The notes under the pieces: model-generated | What the model saw: the letters and a program-made list of their open reading frames with translations, nothing else | Databases searched by the model: none | What the model was told of the DNA's origin: nothing | Part shown: one piece after another, positions 54,253 to 62,739 of the stretch | How the letters are laid out: every line of letters starts with the position of its first letter | Position numbering within the stretch: the stretch's first letter is position 1 | Program-made: the position numbers and the translations under genes | Origin: Dysgonomonas sp. HDW5A | GTDB taxonomy: Bacteria; Bacteroidota; Bacteroidia; Bacteroidales; Dysgonomonadaceae | Assembly (NCBI RefSeq): GCF_011299555.1 | Contig: NZ_CP049857.1 | Span: 248,001-312,000, forward strand | Length of the DNA stretch: 64,000 bases | Direction of reading: 5' to 3'

Positions 54253-54306
54253 ATGACAAGACAATTACATCATCATCACCTCTATTTCTCTTCATTTGGT
54301 AAGTGA
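54253..54306 (+). CDS. hisL: Histidine operon leader peptide
   Basis: 17 residues, MTRQLHHHHLYFSSFGK, with four consecutive His codons at 54268-54279. Ribosome stalling at these codons when charged tRNA-His is scarce is the classical sensor of the his attenuator. The stop codon TGA (54304-54306) lies in the left arm of the antiterminator helix, so a ribosome that finishes the peptide covers that arm. It is followed by hisG. Confidence 0.9.
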   Translation: MTRQLHHHHLYFSSFGK

Positions 54307-54379
54307 GGTCTTATTATGATGTATTCAAAATAACACAAGAAGTAAAGACTTACCTAAATATAGGTGGGTCTTTTTTTTT
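54303..54379 (+). promoter_or_regulatory. Histidine operon attenuator (antiterminator and terminator)
   Basis: Terminator: 54346-54356 (AGACTTACCTA) pairs with 54361-54371 (TAGGTGGGTCT), 11 pairs with two G-T, then nine T. Antiterminator: 54303-54312 (GTGAGGTCTT) pairs with 54345-54353 (AAGACTTAC) and shares the left arm of the terminator, so the two helices exclude each other. A ribosome stalled at the His codons leaves 54303-54312 free; one at the stop codon blocks it. Confidence 0.85.
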
Positions 54380-54400
54380 AACTAATTATTTTAATAATAT

Positions 54401-55252
54401 ATGCTACGCATTGCTATCCAATCTAAAGGTCGACTCTTTGAAGAAACAATGGAACTTCTACAAGAGGCAGGTATTAAACTTAATAACAAGAAAAGAACTT
54501 TACTTGTTCCTGTAAAAGGTTTCGATGTTGAGATCTTATTTCTTCGGGACGATGATATCCCTCAAGCTGTTGCAACAGGCGTAGCTGATGTAGGTATTGT
54601 AGGAGAAAATGAATTTGTAGAAAAGAAAGAAGGAGCACTAATAGTCAAACGACTTGGCTTCAGTAAATGTCGCTTATCTTTAGCAATTCCTAAAGACATC
54701 GATTATTTAGACCTCAACTGGTTTAATAACAAAACGATAGCTACCTCCTACCCTCATATCCTCAATAAATACTTAGCTGATAATTCTATACAATCAGAAA
54801 TACACGTTATATCAGGTTCAGTAGAAATAGCACCAAGTATAGGTCTTGCAGATGCCATATTTGACATTGTAAGTTCAGGTAGCACACTGGTTAGTAATCG
54901 TTTGAAAGAAGTTGCAGTTGTAATGCAGTCAGAAGCATTATTGATCGCTAACAATACTTTATCTGACCAAAAACAAAGAACATTAGACGAATTGATATTC
55001 AGAATAGAATCTGTACAATTTGCTGAAGGCAAAAAATACATCTTATTAAATGCGCCTAACACCAAAGTAGACGATATTATTTCTCTATTACCGGGGATGA
55101 AAAGTCCGACAGTGATGCCTCTGGCTGAGTCGGGATGGAGTTCGATACACTCTGTAATAGCAGAAAAACAATTTTGGGATATTATAGGAAAATTAAAAGC
55201 ATTAGGAGCCGAAGGTATCCTGGTGATTCCAATCGAAAAAATGATCTTGTAA
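54401..55252 (+). CDS. hisG: ATP phosphoribosyltransferase, long form
   Basis: 283 residues, the long HisG type with its own C-terminal regulatory domain (about residues 210-283), so no HisZ partner is required. It makes phosphoribosyl-ATP, the committed step of histidine synthesis. LRIAIQSKGRLFEETMELL at the start and DIVSSGSTLVSNRL in the middle are diagnostic; the C-terminal MKSPTVMPLAESGWSSIHSVI motif resembles the ACT-like domain that binds histidine. First gene after the attenuator. Confidence 0.96.
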   Translation: MLRIAIQSKGRLFEETMELLQEAGIKLNNKKRTLLVPVKGFDVEILFLRDDDIPQAVATGVADVGIVGENEFVEKKEGALIVKRLGFSKCRLSLAIPKDIDYLDLNWFNNKTIATSYPHILNKYLADNSIQSEIHVISGSVEIAPSIGLADAIFDIVSSGSTLVSNRLKEVAVVMQSEALLIANNTLSDQKQRTLDELIFRIESVQFAEGKKYILLNAPNTKVDDIISLLPGMKSPTVMPLAESGWSSIHSVIAEKQFWDIIGKLKALGAEGILVIPIEKMIL

Positions 55253-55264
55253 AAATATTCTCAG

Positions 55265-55735
55265 ATGCAAACCGTCAAAGAATACTTCTCACTATTATAT
55301 ATAATATATATCAGCGTACTTATAGCCTCCTGCTTGTTTTTAGTTTTTTCATTAATAACAATTGAGGCTAATAGTTTCTCTGAACATGATATACCCTACA
55401 TAATTTCAACCGGAGTTGTTATGATTGTCGGCTACATCTTATCTTATTTATACTCTAAAAAGAAAATAAAAGAAGCCAAACAGAAACGAGGATTACGAGA
55501 AAAGCTAACAGATTACAGGAAAGTGTTATTTATTCCTTGGATTATTATAAGTATTACAATTATATTTTCCATTATTTGTTATACTATTACTGGTGAACAT
55601 GTTTTTGTCTGTACAACTCTTTTTTCTCTGGTTATTTTCTTATTGAACAAACCTAGCCGTAGAAATCTTATTGAAAGATTAGATTTGGAAAACGATGAGC
55701 AGCAAATTTTAGAAAATCCAAAATCAGCAATATGA
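55265..55735 (+). CDS. Small polytopic membrane protein of unknown function
   Basis: 156 residues with four membrane segments (about 10-32, 43-62, 88-108, 112-130) and a charged loop between the second pair (YSKKKIKEAKQKRGLREKL). I recognise no family. It starts 12 bases after hisG and overlaps the next gene by four, so it is transcribed with the his genes, but nothing suggests a role in histidine synthesis; it looks like an insertion into the operon. Confidence 0.65.
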   Translation: MQTVKEYFSLLYIIYISVLIASCLFLVFSLITIEANSFSEHDIPYIISTGVVMIVGYILSYLYSKKKIKEAKQKRGLREKLTDYRKVLFIPWIIISITIIFSIICYTITGEHVFVCTTLFSLVIFLLNKPSRRNLIERLDLENDEQQILENPKSAI

Positions 55736-56259
55736 TAGAGATTACAAAAACAATTGTTTTACGCCCCACAACACTAGAATCGACTTCCGATATTTATGAA
55801 GCGATAATAAGTAACCGGAATTATCTGAGGACATGGTTGCCTTTTATTGATTCTACAATAGACAAAAGCTATACACAAGCTTATGTTCAAAGCGTAATTG
55901 ATAATAAAGAAGTTCAATATAGTATCTACGATTCCAATAAGTTTATAGGCCGAATCGGTTTTAATCATATGGATTCGATAAACCATAAAGCGGAAATCGG
56001 TTATTGGATTATAGAAGAAGCACAAGGGAAAGGTATCATAACTAAATCGGTAAAAGAATTACTGATGCTGGCATTTACCGATCTCAACTTAAATAAGATC
56101 GTCATAAAAGCCGGCGTTGAAAACACGAAAAGCCGAAGCATACCCGAAAGACTGGGATTTACCCTTGAAGGCATCGAACGTGATGGTGAACTGTTGGTTG
56201 ATAATAAATATACTGATTTGGCAGTTTACGGGTTATTAAAAAGAGAATTTAGGGTCTAA
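55732..56259 (+). CDS. RimJ/RimL-type GNAT acetyltransferase
   Basis: 175 residues. VLRPTTLESTSDIYEAI, IGYWIIEEAQGKGIITKSVKEL (acetyl-CoA-binding motif), and a closing LGFTLEGIERDGELLVDNKYTDLAVYGLL are typical of the branch that acetylates ribosomal proteins or similar N-termini. Translationally coupled to the membrane protein. The stop codon is in the centre of a gene-boundary palindrome. Confidence 0.88.
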   Translation: MIEITKTIVLRPTTLESTSDIYEAIISNRNYLRTWLPFIDSTIDKSYTQAYVQSVIDNKEVQYSIYDSNKFIGRIGFNHMDSINHKAEIGYWIIEEAQGKGIITKSVKELLMLAFTDLNLNKIVIKAGVENTKSRSIPERLGFTLEGIERDGELLVDNKYTDLAVYGLLKREFRV

Positions 56260-56265
56260 GACCTT
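56251..56265 (+). repeat. Gene-boundary palindrome with a stop codon in its centre
   Basis: AGGGTCTAAGACCTT; the TAA of the GNAT gene is at 56257-56259, in the loop. It lies 27 bases before hisD. Confidence 0.72.
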
Positions 56266-56291
56266 ATAAGATATACTTTATACTTACAAAA

Positions 56292-57566
56292 ATGAAAGTC
56301 ATAAAATATCCGCAGAAAAGTGAGTGGAGTAAAATCCTGGCTCGTCCTGCATTCGATACATCTTCATTAAATGCAACAGTAAGTTCTATCTTAGCTGAAA
56401 TAAAATCAGGCGGAGATAAAGCTGTAATCAGCTATGAAGAAAAGTTTGATAAAGTACAATTATCCTCTTTATCTGTATCTGAAAAAGAGATTGAAGATTC
56501 CGATAAATTGCTTTCCGAAGAACTGAAATCGGCAATAAGGACAGCTAAAGATAATATTGAGAAGTTTCATACTGCTCAAAAATTTGAACCTAAAAAAATA
56601 GAAACCACTGCAGGCGTAGTTTGCTGGCAAAAAGCAGTGGGAATCGAAAAAGTAGGATTATACGTACCCGGAGGTACTGCTCCCCTATTTTCTACAGTTT
56701 TAATGCTTGCAGTTCCTGCAAAAATAGCAGGCTGTAGAGAAATAGTATTATGCACCCCTCCTGATAAAGACGGCAATGTAAATCCCGCCATATTATATGC
56801 AGCAAAAGTTGCAGGTGTGAATAAGATCTTCAAGATCGGAGGAGTTCAGGCTATTGGTGCAATGGCATACGGAACAGAAAGCGTCCCTAAAGTATATAAA
56901 ATATTCGGGCCTGGAAATCAATATGTGGTAGCTGCCAAACAATTGGTCAGCTTAAAAGAGGTGGCAATAGATATGCCCGCAGGTCCATCGGAAGTGCAAG
57001 TGATTGCCGACGAAACTGCAAATCCGGCTTTTATAGCTTCTGACTTGTTATCGCAAGCCGAGCACGGAGTAGATAGTCAGGTAATACTTACGACTACCAA
57101 TGAGAACATTATACAGTCTGTTGTCACTGAAATAGAAAAACAACTGGCAGAACTTCCCCGAAAAGAAATAGCGGAAAAAGCACTTCAACATAGTATTGCA
57201 ATTTTATTAGACAACGAAGAAGAGTTGATCGAATTAACCAATGAGTACGCTCCTGAGCACCTCATTATTGAAACCAAGAATTACATTGACTTCGTTGATA
57301 AGATAATAAATGCCGGATCGGTATTTTTAGGACATTATACGCCCGAAAGTGCAGGAGATTATGCTTCGGGAACGAATCATACTCTGCCGACTAATGGTCA
57401 TGCAAAAGCATATAGCGGGGTAAATCTGGATAGTTTCGTAAAGAAAATAACCTTTCAGGAAATAAGTAAAGAGGGTATCAAAAATCTCGGATCAACTATT
57501 GAAATTATGGCTGAAAACGAATTGCTTTTTGCTCATAAAAATGCAGTAACGCTTCGACTTAAATAA
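56292..57566 (+). CDS. hisD: Histidinol dehydrogenase
   Basis: 424 residues. It oxidises histidinol to histidine in two NAD-dependent steps. VGLYVPGGTAPLFSTVLMLAVPAKIAGC, IDMPAGPSEVQVIAD, and EHLIIETKN with GHYTPESAGDYASGTNHTLPT are the family signatures; the Zn-ligand His and Glu fall in EHGVDSQ and EHL. Its TAA shares a base with the next ATG (TAATG). Confidence 0.97.
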   Translation: MKVIKYPQKSEWSKILARPAFDTSSLNATVSSILAEIKSGGDKAVISYEEKFDKVQLSSLSVSEKEIEDSDKLLSEELKSAIRTAKDNIEKFHTAQKFEPKKIETTAGVVCWQKAVGIEKVGLYVPGGTAPLFSTVLMLAVPAKIAGCREIVLCTPPDKDGNVNPAILYAAKVAGVNKIFKIGGVQAIGAMAYGTESVPKVYKIFGPGNQYVVAAKQLVSLKEVAIDMPAGPSEVQVIADETANPAFIASDLLSQAEHGVDSQVILTTTNENIIQSVVTEIEKQLAELPRKEIAEKALQHSIAILLDNEEELIELTNEYAPEHLIIETKNYIDFVDKIINAGSVFLGHYTPESAGDYASGTNHTLPTNGHAKAYSGVNLDSFVKKITFQEISKEGIKNLGSTIEIMAENELLFAHKNAVTLRLK

Positions 57567-58009
57567 TGATATTTAAACTGATTACATACGGTAGCAAGGA
57601 ATACTCCGAAATGGTAGAATTACGTTATCAAATATTACGTAAGCCTCTCGGACTTGATTTCTCGGAAGAGTATTTATCCAAAGAGAAATCCGATAACCTA
57701 TGCGTATGTAAAGAGGACAACAAGACCATAGGGGCTTGCATACTTACTCCGATTGATAATCATATTATTCAACTCAGGCAAATGGCTGTTGCTGACGATT
57801 ATCAGGGCAAAGGTATTGGTAAAATGCTTATTGACTTTGCAGAACAAACAGCGTCGGATAATGGTTTTAACAAAATAACTCTTCATGCCCGCAAAACAGC
57901 TGTACCTTTTTATGAAAAGCTTGGCTATTGGATAATAGGTGACGAATTTATTGAGGTAAATATTCCTCATTATGAAATGGAGAAGAATTTGATACAAAAA
58001 ATACAATAA
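57566..58009 (+). CDS. GNAT family N-acetyltransferase
   Basis: 147 residues. RQMAVADDYQGKGIGKMLIDFAEQTA is the acetyl-CoA-binding loop, and FNKITLHARKTAVPFYEKLGY the second half of the fold. The substrate is unknown; small single-domain GNATs of this type include ElaA-like proteins. It overlaps hisD by one base and abuts the cupin gene with none, hence one translational block. Confidence 0.88.
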   Translation: MIFKLITYGSKEYSEMVELRYQILRKPLGLDFSEEYLSKEKSDNLCVCKEDNKTIGACILTPIDNHIIQLRQMAVADDYQGKGIGKMLIDFAEQTASDNGFNKITLHARKTAVPFYEKLGYWIIGDEFIEVNIPHYEMEKNLIQKIQ

Positions 58010-58474
58010 ATGGAAAATAATAACTGGGAAACTGAAAAAAAACAAGTACTAGATACTGTTTCGAAATATATAGATATCACACTGACACCTTTTGGTAAAC
58101 CTCAAAGACAGGTAATAGATGTCGAAAAAAGAGATCCGATGTATGGTGGAAATGGTGTAGTATATATGCTTTCTCTTTTCGAAAAAGATGAATTGGTCAA
58201 TAACCGTATCGGAGTTTACATGGTATTGATGAACAATGGCGACCAAGCCGGATTTCATGAGCATGGAAGCAAAAAAGAACAAGAGCTATACGTATTAGTA
58301 CATGGCAAAGGCGAATACATCGAACGTATTGGCGAGGACAATATAACACGTAAGTTTGACTTAAAGAAAGGCAATGTAACCTGCATTCAGGGAGATAACA
58401 ACTACCACTCTATTATTAATACAGGAAACGAACCTCTCATTATATTTGTAGTTACCACCTACGAAGCAAAATAA
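58010..58474 (+). CDS. Cupin-domain protein
   Basis: 154 residues. GDQAGFHEHGSKKEQELYVLVHGKGEYIERIGED and the late GDNNYHSIINTGNEPLIIFVV are the two cupin motifs, with His-His-Glu metal ligands in the first. It is cytoplasmic. Function is not predictable from the fold. It starts at the base right after the GNAT stop. Its own stop begins a gene-boundary palindrome. Confidence 0.82.
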   Translation: MENNNWETEKKQVLDTVSKYIDITLTPFGKPQRQVIDVEKRDPMYGGNGVVYMLSLFEKDELVNNRIGVYMVLMNNGDQAGFHEHGSKKEQELYVLVHGKGEYIERIGEDNITRKFDLKKGNVTCIQGDNNYHSIINTGNEPLIIFVVTTYEAK

Positions 58475-58489
58475 AGGTCTCAACACCTT
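58473..58489 (+). repeat. Gene-boundary palindrome at the cupin stop codon
   Basis: AAAGGTCTCAACACCTT, imperfect, overlapping the TAA. Confidence 0.55.
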
Positions 58490-58530
58490 CAACAAAAGTT
58501 GAAATAACTTAACTTTTAAACATTACAGCT

Positions 58531-59109
58531 ATGATTAAGAAAATTTTAATGTTAGCAGGCGATTTCGTCGAAGATTATGAGTTGATGGTTCCATACCAAG
58601 CATTAGAGTCTCTAGGCTTTCATGTAGATGTAGTTTGCCCTGACAAGAAAACAGGAGATACGATTGCTACAGCCATACATGATTTTACAGATTATCAAAC
58701 TTATATCGAATTAAGAGGACATAACTTTGTTATCACTAAAAATTTCGATGATGTAAGACTCGAAGAATATTCCGGATTATATATTACAGGAGGAAGAGCC
58801 CCCGAATATATCCGGCTAAATAAAAAAGTACTAGACTACACACGGTACTTCTTCGATAAAAACTTACCTGTTGCTGCAATCTGTCATGGTATTCAGGTAT
58901 TAACTGCTGCAAAGGTTGTATCAGGAAGAACTTTAACTTGTTATGCAGCCGTAGCTCCCGAAGTCGATTTAGCCGGAGGTATATATAAAAATATTGCCCC
59001 TGCGGAAGCTATTACAGACGGAAACTTAACAACATCACCAGCATGGCCGGGACATCAGGCTATATTGGCTGAATTTTATAAATTGTTAGGCGTTAAAATT
59101 TCAATCTAA
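58531..59109 (+). CDS. DJ-1/PfpI family protein
   Basis: 192 residues. ILMLAGDFVEDYELMVPYQALESLGF is the DJ-1/PfpI start with the conserved Glu, and VAAICHGIQVL holds the nucleophilic Cys in the elbow, followed by His. Members act as glyoxalase/deglycase-like or protease-like proteins. It is within the his transcription unit. Its TAA begins a complete palindrome unit. Confidence 0.9.
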   Translation: MIKKILMLAGDFVEDYELMVPYQALESLGFHVDVVCPDKKTGDTIATAIHDFTDYQTYIELRGHNFVITKNFDDVRLEEYSGLYITGGRAPEYIRLNKKVLDYTRYFFDKNLPVAAICHGIQVLTAAKVVSGRTLTCYAAVAPEVDLAGGIYKNIAPAEAITDGNLTTSPAWPGHQAILAEFYKLLGVKISI

Positions 59110-59133
59110 GGTCGGCGACCTTATTACTTTGGT
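59107..59133 (+). repeat. Gene-boundary palindrome with full tail, starting at a stop codon
   Basis: TAAGGTCGGCGACCTTA followed by TTACTTTGGT. The first three bases are the stop of the DJ-1/PfpI gene; hisC starts 22 bases after. Confidence 0.8.
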
Positions 59134-59154
59134 AAACTTTTTATTTTTAAAATA

Positions 59155-60183
59155 ATGAATCTACAACAGTTAGTTCGCAAAAACATATGGAATCTAAAGG
59201 CGTATTCTTCTGCCAGAGATGAATTCAAGGGAGAAGCATCCGTTTATCTTGATGCAAATGAGAATCCCCTTAATGGTCCTTATAACCGCTATCCCGATCC
59301 TTTACAATGGAAGCTAAAAGAAAAAGTATCCGAAATAAAGCAAGTCGATATCCAAAAGATATTTTTTGGTAACGGTAGCGACGAACCTATCGATATTGTT
59401 ATACGTATTTTTTGCGAACCGACTGTTGACAATATTGTTGCCATCGATCCCACATATGGAATGTATAAAGTATGTGCCGATATCAACAATGTCGAATACC
59501 GATCGGTATTGCTTAAAGATAATTTCATTCTGGATGCAGATGCTGTTCTAAAAGCTACTGATGACAAAAGCAAAATTATATTTCTTTGTTCTCCGAATAA
59601 CCCTTCGGGCAACTTATTGAATAAAGAAGAAGTTTTAAAAATTATTCAAGGTTTTTCAGGAATAGTAGTTTTAGATGAAGCCTATATAGACTTTGCCCCC
59701 GAAGCAAGCTGGATATCGCAATTAGATAAATACCCTAACCTTGTAATTCTACAGACATTCTCTAAAGCATGGGGAATAGCAGCAGTACGATTGGGAATGG
59801 CATTTGCTTCACCCGAAATAATCAGCTTATTTAACAAGGTGAAATATCCTTACAATATAAATATACTGACCCAAAACTTTGTACAATCCGAACTAGATAA
59901 AATACAACTGAAAGAGGAATGGGTAAAAACCCTCCTTGCTCAAAGAGTTTATCTTGTACAGGAATTATTAAAAATCTCATTTATAGAAAAGATATATCCT
60001 TCGGATGCCAACTTTATATTGGTAAAAGTTCCCGATGCCAATAATACCTATAATAAATTGGTAGATCAAGGTATTATCATACGTAATAGAAATACTGTAT
60101 CTCTCTGCAATGGGTGTCTGCGAATAACCATTGGAACTAAAGAAGAAAATAACAAATTGATCAGTGCACTAAAATCAATTTAA
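59155..60183 (+). CDS. hisC: Histidinol-phosphate aminotransferase
   Basis: 342 residues. A PLP-dependent class I/II aminotransferase. [22 protein letters not shown], and CSPNNPSGN lead to [14 protein letters not shown] with the cofactor Lys204. It transaminates imidazole-acetol phosphate. The TAA (60181-60183) begins the next palindrome. Confidence 0.96.
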   Translation: MNLQQLVRKNIWNLKAYSSARDEFKGEASVYLDANENPLNGPYNRYPDPLQWKLKEKVSEIKQVDIQKIFFGNGSDEPIDIVIRIFCEPTVDNIVAIDPTYGMYKVCADINNVEYRSVLLKDNFILDADAVLKATDDKSKIIFLCSPNNPSGNLLNKEEVLKIIQGFSGIVVLDEAYIDFAPEASWISQLDKYPNLVILQTFSKAWGIAAVRLGMAFASPEIISLFNKVKYPYNINILTQNFVQSELDKIQLKEEWVKTLLAQRVYLVQELLKISFIEKIYPSDANFILVKVPDANNTYNKLVDQGIIIRNRNTVSLCNGCLRITIGTKEENNKLISALKSI

Positions 60184-60209
60184 GGTTACAATACTTTTTA
60201 TTGCTTTGG
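60181..60209 (+). repeat. Gene-boundary palindrome with tail, starting at the hisC stop codon
   Basis: TAAGGTTACAATACTT followed by TTTATTGCTTTGG. Palindrome weakened, tail intact. Confidence 0.65.
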
Positions 60210-60273
60210 AAAGTAAAGCAACTATCATTAGTTATAGCTTCAATATAGCGTTAAATATTTTACCTTACTCAAT

Positions 60274-61122
60274 ATGCCGATAGAAATAGAAGAAGATAAA
60301 AAGAAAAAGAAGGGTAATAAAAAGTGGAAGTTCTTACTTGTTTTATTCCTTATACTAGTAATAGGTGGAGTATTCAGTAAATTCTTCATGCAGATAAAAC
60401 ATATTCAATCCGGATATATCGGTGTACAATCGAGTATAGGAAACCCTTTGGATAACACAGTTGATTATAACTCTAAAGTAGTAAAAGGCTATGTAGTCTT
60501 TATGCCTATGTATACCGAGATAACAATATACCCTACTACCATCCAAACGGTCGCTTACGATTCTATCAGGGTAAATGCACTGGATGGTACTGAATTTATT
60601 GTGAAACCAAGAATATCCTATCAGGTAGATGAATCGAAAGTCGAACTGCTTTACAAAAGTAATAATCAATCTTTATCTGAAGTAAACAATAACTACCTCA
60701 AAGAAATAGTTGCTCACTCATATGCACAAGCGGCAGGAGTTTTCAGTTCAGATTCACTTGTCAGCAATAAAAATAGTTTTGAAACTCTGGTTGGCAATAT
60801 ACTATCGTCTAAAATGGGTGAAATCGGATTGATTCTGAAAAATACCAATTCGAATTTACAAATACCTCAAAAGATAAAAGATATTATCGCTCTTCGCAGT
60901 CAAGTGCTTCAAAATGCAATTTTAGCTGAGGACAAAATAAAGCAGGCAGAAGCAGAAGCTCAGATTGCACTATTGGAAGCTAGAACCAAAAGCAGAGAAG
61001 ACTCATTAAAGAATTCTGCGATAACGTCTCTTGCCATTCAAAAAATGTTCATCGAAAAATGGGATGGAAAATTACCTGTATATGGAGAGACTCCTAAAAT
61101 TTATAAAAATATAACTGAATAA
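60274..61122 (+). CDS. SPFH/prohibitin-like membrane protein
   Basis: 282 residues. A basic lysine-rich head (KKKKGNKKWK) and one membrane helix (about residues 17-36) are followed by the SPFH (band 7) domain: GYIGVQSSIGNPLDNTVDYNSKVVKGYVVF... and a coiled-coil tail (LAEDKIKQAEAEAQIALLEARTKSREDS). Such proteins form large membrane rings that control proteases or membrane domains. The C-terminal end is short. It lies between hisC and hisB but has no visible link to histidine synthesis. Confidence 0.87.
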   Translation: MPIEIEEDKKKKKGNKKWKFLLVLFLILVIGGVFSKFFMQIKHIQSGYIGVQSSIGNPLDNTVDYNSKVVKGYVVFMPMYTEITIYPTTIQTVAYDSIRVNALDGTEFIVKPRISYQVDESKVELLYKSNNQSLSEVNNNYLKEIVAHSYAQAAGVFSSDSLVSNKNSFETLVGNILSSKMGEIGLILKNTNSNLQIPQKIKDIIALRSQVLQNAILAEDKIKQAEAEAQIALLEARTKSREDSLKNSAITSLAIQKMFIEKWDGKLPVYGETPKIYKNITE

Positions 61123-61123
61123 T

Positions 61124-61137
61124 AAGGTCTGAGACCT
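61124..61137 (+). repeat. Gene-boundary palindrome copy
   Basis: AAGGTCTGAGACCT directly after the SPFH gene's stop. Confidence 0.72.
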
Positions 61138-61218
61138 ATTTAAAACCTTGGCAAGCATCACAACAATAGACTGTTATAAACTCGAAATAGATCATTAAAT
61201 ACTTTTATATACTTACTG

Positions 61219-62334
61219 ATGAATAAAAAAGCCCTATTCATAGATCGAGACGGAACAATCGTAATAGAACCTCCTATCGATTATCAACTGGACAGCCTTG
61301 AGAAACTGGAATTTTATCCGAAAGTTATTCGGAATCTGTTTTTCATACAAAAAAATCTGGATTTTGAATTTGTAATGGTCACCAATCAAGATGGATTAGG
61401 TACTTCTTCATTTCCTGAAAATACATTTTGGCCGGCTCATAATAAAATGTTAAAGACGCTGGAAGGTGAAAGTATCACTTTTAGTGATATTCTAATCGAC
61501 AGAAGCTTTCCCGAAGACAATGCCCCAACTCGTAAACCACGCACAGGTATGCTTACTAAATATCTTTCGGGGGAATATGACTTACAAAATTCTTTTGTTA
61601 TCGGAGATCGACTCACTGATATTAAATTAGCAAAAAATCTAGGATGTAAAGGTATCTTTCTTAAAAAAGATACTGCGCTTCCTACGGAACTAAAAGAATA
61701 TTGTGCATTGCAAACCGAAGATTGGGATACTATAAGTGAATTCCTTTTCGCCGGCGAACGTAAAGCGGAGATAAAGCGTACAACAAAAGAGACAGATATA
61801 TACGTATCTTTAAATTTAGATGGCAAAGGCACGTGCGATATCCATACAGGATTATCTTTCTTTGATCATATGCTTGAGCAGATTGGCAAGCATTCGAATA
61901 CAGACCTTACGATAAAAGTCAATGGCGATTTGAATGTGGATGAACATCACACCATAGAAGATACAGCCATCGCTTTAGGTGAAGCTATTGCTAAGGCTTT
62001 GGGAGACAAAAGAGGTATAGAACGCTATGGTTATTGCCTTCCGATGGATGACTGCTTATGTACCGTAGCTATTGACTTCGGAGGAAGGCCTTGGCTAGTA
62101 TGGGATGCTGAATTTAAACGTGAAAAAGTAGGTGATATGCCAACTGAAATGTTTTTACACTTTTTCAAGTCTTTAAGTGATGCTGCAAAAATGAATCTGA
62201 ATATAAAAGCAGAGGGTACAAATGAACATCATAAGATAGAAGGTATCTTCAAAGCACTTGCCAGATCTATAAAAATGGCCAAGCAACGAGATATATTCAA
62301 TTACGAACTCCCTAGCACAAAGGGTGTTATTTAA
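61219..62334 (+). CDS. hisB: Bifunctional histidinol-phosphatase / imidazoleglycerol-phosphate dehydratase
   Basis: 371 residues, a natural fusion. The N-terminal HAD phosphatase (about 1-165) has [10 protein letters not shown] with the nucleophile Asp and [12 protein letters not shown]; the C-terminal dehydratase (about 177-371) has [14 protein letters not shown] and [11 protein letters not shown], the manganese-binding histidines. The domain order and length equal those of the enterobacterial HisB. It is the last his gene here; hisIE, hisA, hisF and hisH are not in the window. It ends 88 bases before tRNA-Cys. Confidence 0.96.
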   Translation: MNKKALFIDRDGTIVIEPPIDYQLDSLEKLEFYPKVIRNLFFIQKNLDFEFVMVTNQDGLGTSSFPENTFWPAHNKMLKTLEGESITFSDILIDRSFPEDNAPTRKPRTGMLTKYLSGEYDLQNSFVIGDRLTDIKLAKNLGCKGIFLKKDTALPTELKEYCALQTEDWDTISEFLFAGERKAEIKRTTKETDIYVSLNLDGKGTCDIHTGLSFFDHMLEQIGKHSNTDLTIKVNGDLNVDEHHTIEDTAIALGEAIAKALGDKRGIERYGYCLPMDDCLCTVAIDFGGRPWLVWDAEFKREKVGDMPTEMFLHFFKSLSDAAKMNLNIKAEGTNEHHKIEGIFKALARSIKMAKQRDIFNYELPSTKGVI

Positions 62335-62370
62335 CACTGTGAAAACTTTGGGCTGAAATAGGTAAATTGT

Positions 62371-62402
62371 TTTGGTTAAATCAAGATATTGACTTATATT
62401 TG
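62371..62402 (+). promoter_or_regulatory. tRNA-Cys promoter
   Basis: TTTG (62371-62374), a 20-base spacer, and TATATTTG (62395-62402). The transcript would start about 62408, 15 bases before the tRNA. Confidence 0.75.
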
Positions 62403-62422
62403 CACTCGCTAAGCCCAAAATT

Positions 62423-62496
62423 GGTTCCTTGGCCGAGTGGCTAGGCACCGGTCTGCAAAACCGTCTACGGCGGTTCGAATCCGCCAGGAACCTCCA
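62423..62496 (+). tRNA. tRNA-Cys (anticodon GCA)
   Basis: 74 bases. The acceptor pair GGTTCCT/AGGAACC, the loop CTGCAAA with anticodon GCA, TTCGAAT in the T-loop and an encoded CCA end are all present. One C-T mismatch sits at the base of the anticodon stem. It ends directly before a terminator and a piece of integrase, an arrangement expected of a tRNA that has served as an integration site. Confidence 0.96.
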
Positions 62497-62504
62497 AGTA
62501 CGTT

Positions 62505-62541
62505 GAAAGATTAGAAATTACATTTCTAATCTTTCTCTTTT
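62505..62541 (+). terminator. Intrinsic terminator after tRNA-Cys
   Basis: GAAAGATTAGAAA (62505-62517) and TTTCTAATCTTTC (62523-62535), a perfect 13-pair stem, then TCTTTTT. Confidence 0.92.
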
Positions 62542-62643
62542 TAAGGAGTTACATCTTTTGAAAAAAGAGAATAGAAAGAAAAATTATAGAAATTACACAA
62601 TCTGTTGGTCGAAAATTGGTCGAACTTTTTAAACAATTTAGAC

Positions 62644-62733
62644 ATGAGAGCAACAGTAAAATTAGTACTTCGGAACGATTATGTTCGAAAATGGATATCC
62701 TAACCTTTATTGTCAACCTATTTTAGGACAAGA
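62644..62733 (+). pseudogene. Tyrosine recombinase (integrase) fragment, frameshifted
   Basis: The frame from ATG 62644 reads MRATVKLVLRNDYVRK, the typical start of the arm-type DNA-binding domain of Bacteroidota tyrosine recombinases. A two-base deletion after 62691 shifts the frame, and the expected continuation (GYPNLYCQPILGQ) is in another frame up to about 62733. The catalytic domain is absent, so it is dead. Its closeness to tRNA-Cys suggests the start of an integrated element. Confidence 0.75.
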
Positions 62734-62739
62734 CATAAT

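Noticed and set aside
54303-54515. Open frame of 70 codons over the attenuator
   Set aside because: It overlaps the attenuator and hisG in another frame; hisL and hisG explain the region.
2743-61137. The palindromes as ordinary promoters (tail TTACTTTGG resembling TAnnTTTG)
   Set aside because: The second base is T instead of A in most copies, many copies point away from the nearest start, and several lie between convergent genes.
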